This document shows, one piece after another, positions 60,223 to 64,000 of a stretch of DNA of 64,000 nucleotides (position 1 is its first letter; the number at the start of each line of letters is the position of its first letter). Where the stretch lies: contig CANJBQ010000006.1 of the NCBI GenBank assembly GCA_947472645.1, positions 1 to 64,000 of the forward strand. Direction: 5' to 3'. The stretch is from Burkholderiaceae bacterium. GTDB lineage: Bacteria > Pseudomonadota > Gammaproteobacteria > Burkholderiales > Burkholderiaceae. A model generated the notes under the pieces. That model saw only the letters and a list, made by a program, of their open reading frames with translations. It was not told the origin of the DNA and did not search any database. Both the position numbers and the translations under genes were made by a program.

Positions 60223-61401
60223 ATGAGACCCCTTGATGGCATTACAGTTGTATCCCTTGAACATGCAATAGCCGCACCTTTTTGCACAAGGCAACTGGCC
60301 GATTTAGGGGCTAGGGTCATTAAAATTGAGCGTCCTGTAACTGGGGACTTTGCGAGGAATTATGATCAGCGGGTCAAGGGTATGTCTTCGCACTTTACAT
60401 GGACAAATCGATCCAAAGAAAGCCTTTGTTTGGATATCAAACATCCAAAAGCTTTCGAAGCACTAATGAAACTTCTAGCGAGAGCCGATGTACTCGTTCA
60501 AAATTTAGCGCCAGGTGCAACTGAGCGTCTTGGTCTTTCCTCAGAAAAATTAAAAGAACTCAATCCAAGACTGATCGTTTGTGATATCTCTGGTTACGGC
60601 AACGATGGTCCTTATCGCGATAAAAAAGCCTACGATTTACTCATCCAAAGTGAAGCTGGCTTTCTATCAGTAACAGGCACAAAAGATACTCCTTCCAAAG
60701 CAGGTAACTCCATCGGTGACATCGCTGCAGGAATGTACGCATACACCAATATATTATCGGCGTTAATACTTCGCGGTAAGACAGGAGTTGGCTCTCACAT
60801 TGATGTCTCAATGCTTGAAGCCTTAGGTGAATGGATGGGTTTTCCAATGTATTACGCTTATGAGAACGCATCTCCTCCTGCGCGATCTGGAGCATCACAT
60901 GCCACCATTTATCCTTATGGCCCCTTCCCCGTTGGTGATGGTAATACCATCATGTTAGGTTTACAAAATGAGCGGGAGTGGTTGGTATTTTGTGAAAAAG
61001 TTCTCAAAACACCTGCGCTCGCTCATGACGAAATGTTTGCCTTGAATTTCAAACGTCATGAAAACAGAGTGCAGCTAGAGAAAATTATTGTTGATTGTTT
61101 TTCTAAACTTAATATCAAAGAAGTCACCGATCTTTTAGAGAGTTCCCAAATTGCAAATGCACGCATGAATAATATGCAGGATCTTTGGGACCATCCGCAA
61201 CTCAGCGCTCGTCATCGATGGCATGAAGTTGGCTCACCCATCGGTCCCGTTCCTGCGTTACTACCACCAGGCGTAAATAACCAATATGAATATCGTATGG
61301 ATGCCATTCCAGATATTGGCGAGCATAGTGAGGCCATTCTGACTGAGTTAGGGTTCGATGCCCATACCATTAAAGAACTTCGAGAGGCTCAGGCTATTTA
61401 A
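60223..61401 (+). CDS. Type III CoA-transferase, probable succinyl-CoA:itaconate CoA-transferase
   Basis: 392 residues. ITVVSLEHAIAAPFCTRQLADLG, IKIERPVTGDFAR, DISGYGNDGPY, and Asp166 in NSIGDIAAG as catalytic residue. It differs clearly from the two other transferases of the window, which share LTRxRAGP and GFGQDGPY. Its position before the CitE-like gene and after the MaoC gene matches RipA/Ict. Donor and acceptor specificity is inference from that context. Confidence 0.85.
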   Translation: MRPLDGITVVSLEHAIAAPFCTRQLADLGARVIKIERPVTGDFARNYDQRVKGMSSHFTWTNRSKESLCLDIKHPKAFEALMKLLARADVLVQNLAPGATERLGLSSEKLKELNPRLIVCDISGYGNDGPYRDKKAYDLLIQSEAGFLSVTGTKDTPSKAGNSIGDIAAGMYAYTNILSALILRGKTGVGSHIDVSMLEALGEWMGFPMYYAYENASPPARSGASHATIYPYGPFPVGDGNTIMLGLQNEREWLVFCEKVLKTPALAHDEMFALNFKRHENRVQLEKIIVDCFSKLNIKEVTDLLESSQIANARMNNMQDLWDHPQLSARHRWHEVGSPIGPVPALLPPGVNNQYEYRMDAIPDIGEHSEAILTELGFDAHTIKELREAQAI

Positions 61402-61404
61402 GAT

Positions 61405-62256
61405 ATGAATAAATTATCGGCTCATCTTGCTTTGGCGCAAACTTTTTTATTCGCGCCTGGCCATCGTCCTGAATTTTTTAGTAAAGCTTTAAATAGCTCA
61501 TCAAAAGCAGTGATTATCGATTTAGAGGACGCGGTTCCTCCCGAACAAAAATCAGAGGCAAGAAAAAACTTGCAGGCACTTTTCAAAAACTGCTCTAAGG
61601 AAAACTTAGAGCGCATCCTGATTCGTATCAACCCAATGGATGGGCCATTTACAGATGCTGATTTGGTATTTCTTAATACACTCAATGTGCCGCTGCATAT
61701 TGTTGTCCCCAAAGCTGAATCGCTCACTCAATTAAACTCACTGTGCTCGGCTGTTCCTCATGTGCAATGGATCATACCGATTATTGAATCTGCTCTTGGA
61801 ATTGATCGTGTGAAAGAAATTGCCACACATGCGCTAACTCTGCGTTTAGCACTTGGTAATATTGATACTCAGGCTGATCTTGGTTTAACCTGTGACGCTG
61901 ATGAAACTGAGTTATTGCCAGTAAGGTTTGCGATTACACTAGCGACACGACTTGCTCAAATTGCGCCGCCGATTGATGGTGTTACTACAGATATATCGAA
62001 TCAGGAACTTTTGAAAACTGATACGCTACGTTCTAAACGGTTAGGCTTTGGGGCAAAGCTGTGTATCCACCCAAAACAAGTCGATGGGATTTTAGACTGT
62101 TTCAAGCCCACTCCATCTGAAGTGGCATATGCACAACGCGTTGTTACAGCTGATCAAGAATCAAAAGGCGCCGCTGTGAAATTGGACGGGAAAATGATCG
62201 ACCGACCAGTGGTTCTTCTCGCTCAAAGAACACTTAAGCTTGTAGGTCTTTCTTAA
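61405..62256 (+). CDS. CitE/HpcH-family lyase, probable (S)-citramalyl-CoA lyase
   Basis: 283 residues, TIM barrel. IIDLEDAVPPEQK (38-50), Arg74 and Asn76 in IRINPMDG, Lys103 in VVPKAES, Mg2+ ligands Glu128 in IIESALG and Asp154 in GNIDTQADLG, and IHPKQ (221-225). In itaconate catabolism this enzyme (RipC/Ccl) cleaves citramalyl-CoA to pyruvate and acetyl-CoA. Malyl-CoA or related thioesters are alternatives. Three bases after the transferase gene; last gene of the operon. Confidence 0.87.
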   Translation: MNKLSAHLALAQTFLFAPGHRPEFFSKALNSSSKAVIIDLEDAVPPEQKSEARKNLQALFKNCSKENLERILIRINPMDGPFTDADLVFLNTLNVPLHIVVPKAESLTQLNSLCSAVPHVQWIIPIIESALGIDRVKEIATHALTLRLALGNIDTQADLGLTCDADETELLPVRFAITLATRLAQIAPPIDGVTTDISNQELLKTDTLRSKRLGFGAKLCIHPKQVDGILDCFKPTPSEVAYAQRVVTADQESKGAAVKLDGKMIDRPVVLLAQRTLKLVGLS

Positions 62257-62259
62257 GAA

Positions 62260-63477
62260 TTATTTTTTCCAACCAGACTCTTCTAAAAGTCTTATTTCCC
62301 AAGGAATAATGACTTTAGAAAAAATATTAGCATCTGTCCAACCTTTTACTTCTCGTCCTAAATGCCCACCTTTTGGATTAATCCAAAAATCTTTTGGAAC
62401 ATCTCCCGCTTCCATCAACATCTTAATATCGGATAACAATACCTGAGAGTCATTAACGCCAGCTAATATCAACATTGGGCTGGTAGGGCGTTTCAATAGG
62501 TTTTGATCTTTTAAGGACATTTTAGGAACGTATGCTAATAATTGATCCAGATTACTGACTCCTTCATATACATTGATGGAGGCAGGTAAATAATCAAATA
62601 AATACTCAGGGGTACTTAATTTCTTCTCAACGAATTTCGACTGAAAAGTATCGTGCACTGGCGGTGATTGCGCTACAGAACCAAGTAATCGATCCTTTTC
62701 AATGATTGCCATCTTCGTCGCCCAGTAGGCACCAAAGCTGACCCCAGAAAATATAATCCTCTTACTATCTACATCAGGCCTTTTCACTAAATAGTCTAAT
62801 CCAGCAGACAACATTCTTTCTGCAGTTGGACTGACTTTGATAGGAGCCTGACCGGTTCCAGGGCTATCAATGACAAAAATTCCAACGCCATGTTTCAAAA
62901 TTTGAGCATAACTATCTGCGACAGTTTCTTTACGGCTATCCAAACCACTAACTGCATAAATCATCGGGACAGGTTTATTAGCGCTAGCATCTTTTGGTAA
63001 TCGTAAATAAGCAACTAACTCTTTTCCTTCAAAAGGTATCTTAATGACCTGTAATGGCGGGTCCATGTTTTTACTATATTGCAAATAAGCATCTAATGCC
63101 TTGTTATAGGACTCCATTTTCCCATTAGATATTGGCGCAGGCCACTGACCAAAGAAATATAAACGCCATGCTTTCTTGTATAACGCACTCGCCTGTTCAG
63201 GTGATTGAGCAATTTTAGCTTGTTGCATATACTTATCAGCAACAGTCCCCCAAGCCTGAGCCCACTCATCTGGGTTGCGGGTTTTTATTTGCCCGAGAGC
63301 CTCTTTGACATCTTGAAGATCAAGTCCTATGAGAGGATAAGCTCCACCATTTTCTGCACGATAAAGAGCCTCTGCCTTAATCTCATCAATATTGCGGTCT
63401 TTTATTTGCGCTTGGGTAGAAAAAGTAGCGATAAAGACTACAACACTCATCGCAAACAGTATTTTTTTCAACATCAC
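62260..63477 (-). CDS. Exported alpha/beta hydrolase, DUF1100/FrsA-like
   Basis: 405 residues, start GTG 63477 or ATG 63474 (GGAGA serves both). Signal peptide core ILFAMSVVVFIATFS, cleavage near QAQ. A helical region (25-140) precedes the hydrolase domain: SGLDSRKE, nucleophile Ser247 in GVSFGAYW, acid in AGVNDSQ, base His in KGGHLG. The long N-terminal helical part and IPFEGKELVAYLRLPK recall 2,6-dihydroxypseudooxynicotine hydrolase and FrsA relatives, which are cytoplasmic; an exported form is unusual. Converges with the citramalyl-CoA lyase gene. Confidence 0.8.
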   Translation of the reverse strand: MMLKKILFAMSVVVFIATFSTQAQIKDRNIDEIKAEALYRAENGGAYPLIGLDLQDVKEALGQIKTRNPDEWAQAWGTVADKYMQQAKIAQSPEQASALYKKAWRLYFFGQWPAPISNGKMESYNKALDAYLQYSKNMDPPLQVIKIPFEGKELVAYLRLPKDASANKPVPMIYAVSGLDSRKETVADSYAQILKHGVGIFVIDSPGTGQAPIKVSPTAERMLSAGLDYLVKRPDVDSKRIIFSGVSFGAYWATKMAIIEKDRLLGSVAQSPPVHDTFQSKFVEKKLSTPEYLFDYLPASINVYEGVSNLDQLLAYVPKMSLKDQNLLKRPTSPMLILAGVNDSQVLLSDIKMLMEAGDVPKDFWINPKGGHLGREVKGWTDANIFSKVIIPWEIRLLEESGWKK

Positions 63478-63607
63478 TTTTATCTCCTCATGAATTCCAA
63501 TAGCGATACAAATTTAACTTTTAATTCTACCTCTGTTCATCCTTCAAGAGTGTGGGCATCAGCATAAACACTAATAAGCTAAAAGCTGTTTAGAATAGAT
63601 AAATACA

Positions 63608-63613
63608 TATAAT
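63608..63613 (+). promoter_or_regulatory. Candidate -10 of the last Bug gene
   Basis: A perfect TATAAT stands in the 154-base divergent spacer, 18 bases before the Bug ATG. The implied leader would be very short, and no good -35 is found, so the assignment is weak. Confidence 0.25.
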
Positions 63614-63631
63614 AAAATTTGGAGAACGCTC

Positions 63632-64000
63632 ATGTGCTGGATGAAAAAAATCATTTATAGCTTTGTTGCATTATTCTACCTAACGATCTTAGTGCCCCCC
63701 CAAGCTCAGGCACAGAATTATCCTAATCGTCCTATAAAATTTATTGCTCCCTTCCCGCCGGGTGGAACCAGTGACGTATTAGGTCGATTTATTGCACAAA
63801 AGCTTTCAGAGGGATTAGGGCAGCCTGTCATTGTAGAAAATCGTCCTGGTGCTTCTGGCAATATTGGTCATGATCTGGCGGCGAAAGCCCCTGCGGATGG
63901 GTATACTTTATTACTATCCAACAGTAGTACTGTTGTGAATAACCCATTCCTTTTCAAACAGATGCCTTTTGATTGGTATAAGGACTTTACGCCCATTTCC
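63632..64000 (+). CDS. Bug/TctC-family periplasmic receptor (partial, runs off the window)
   Basis: First 123 codons only. ATG 63632 has GGAG at seven bases; a second ATG at 63641 is also in frame. Signal peptide core IIYSFVALFYLTILV, cleavage near AQAQ. Then NYPNRPIKFIAPFPPGGTSDVLGR, ENRPGASGNIGHDLAAKAPADGYTLL; the ligand loop is fully consensus. Fifteenth Bug gene of the window. Confidence 0.9.
   Translation, partial: MCWMKKIIYSFVALFYLTILVPPQAQAQNYPNRPIKFIAPFPPGGTSDVLGRFIAQKLSEGLGQPVIVENRPGASGNIGHDLAAKAPADGYTLLLSNSSTVVNNPFLFKQMPFDWYKDFTPIS

Noticed and set aside
1..64000. Mobile elements, phage genes, tRNA/rRNA genes and CRISPR arrays
   Set aside because: No transposase or integrase motif, no cloverleaf-type tRNA sequence, and no regularly spaced repeats were seen on reading; the region is accessory in content but shows no direct transfer machinery.

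Overview
The window looks like a chromosomal catabolic region of a low-GC betaproteobacterium of the order Burkholderiales. Base composition is AT-rich throughout (roughly 40% G+C by eye). Fifteen genes encode Bug/TctC periplasmic receptors, an expansion typical of Burkholderiales. A Polynucleobacter-like freshwater organism would fit the low G+C and the aromatic/carboxylate theme, but no rRNA or other phylogenetic marker except htpG is present, so this is inference. I see no tRNA, rRNA, IS element, phage gene or CRISPR array. Genes are densely packed, and no gap between genes reaches 300 bases.

Layout. (1) 0.1-8.5 kb: Bug receptors mixed with a VOC protein, a type III CoA-transferase, a secreted protein with two ABM domains, and a TRAP-type DctP receptor without a signal peptide. 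(2) 8.5-15.7 kb: two Gfo/Idh/MocA oxidoreductases on the minus strand, then a plus-strand group of CYP199A-like P450, [2Fe-2S] ferredoxin, D-2-hydroxyacid dehydrogenase, M24 protein and Bug receptor. (3) 15.7-18.1 kb: cupin, alpha/beta hydrolase and Bug receptor. (4) 18.4-24.8 kb: MFS carrier, crotonase-like protein, and a molybdenum hydroxylase (CoxG, FAD, 2Fe-2S and Mo subunits). (5) 25.9-27.8 kb: htpG, the only housekeeping gene, with a heat-shock-like promoter and a strong hairpin downstream. (6) 28.0-35.1 kb: hydroxyacid dehydrogenase and three tandem Bug receptors, facing a minus-strand sugar-epimerase-like SDR, CoA-transferase and alpha/beta hydrolase. (7) 35.2-43.4 kb: a complete Liv-type ABC importer, an SDR, both subunits of a Rieske oxygenase, and a Bug receptor. 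(8) 43.4-49.1 kb, minus strand: two-subunit ThDP decarboxylase, two Bug receptors, NodB/PuuE-like hydrolase, UbiD-family decarboxylase and DUF1330 protein, divergent from the only transcription factor gene in the window (LysR, 49.3 kb). (9) 50.3-57.3 kb: leader ORF, second molybdenum hydroxylase with a different gene order, aldehyde dehydrogenase and amidase. (10) 57.3-62.3 kb: crotonase, MaoC-like hydratase, acyl-CoA dehydrogenase, CoA-transferase and CitE-like lyase. The hydratase, transferase and lyase match the three itaconate-degradation enzymes (RipB/Ich, RipA/Ict, RipC/Ccl). (11) 62.3-64 kb: a secreted alpha/beta hydrolase and a Bug gene cut by the window end.

Working together. The common plan is a periplasmic receptor placed next to a small catabolic operon: oxygenation, hydroxylation or decarboxylation of an aromatic or heteroaromatic acid, or CoA activation and cleavage of a small dicarboxylic acid. 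No TctA/TctB or DctQ/DctM membrane subunits are present, so the receptors must share membrane partners encoded elsewhere or act in sensing. Electron-transfer reductases for the P450 and the Rieske oxygenase, UbiX for UbiD, and molybdenum-enzyme maturation genes are also absent from the window.
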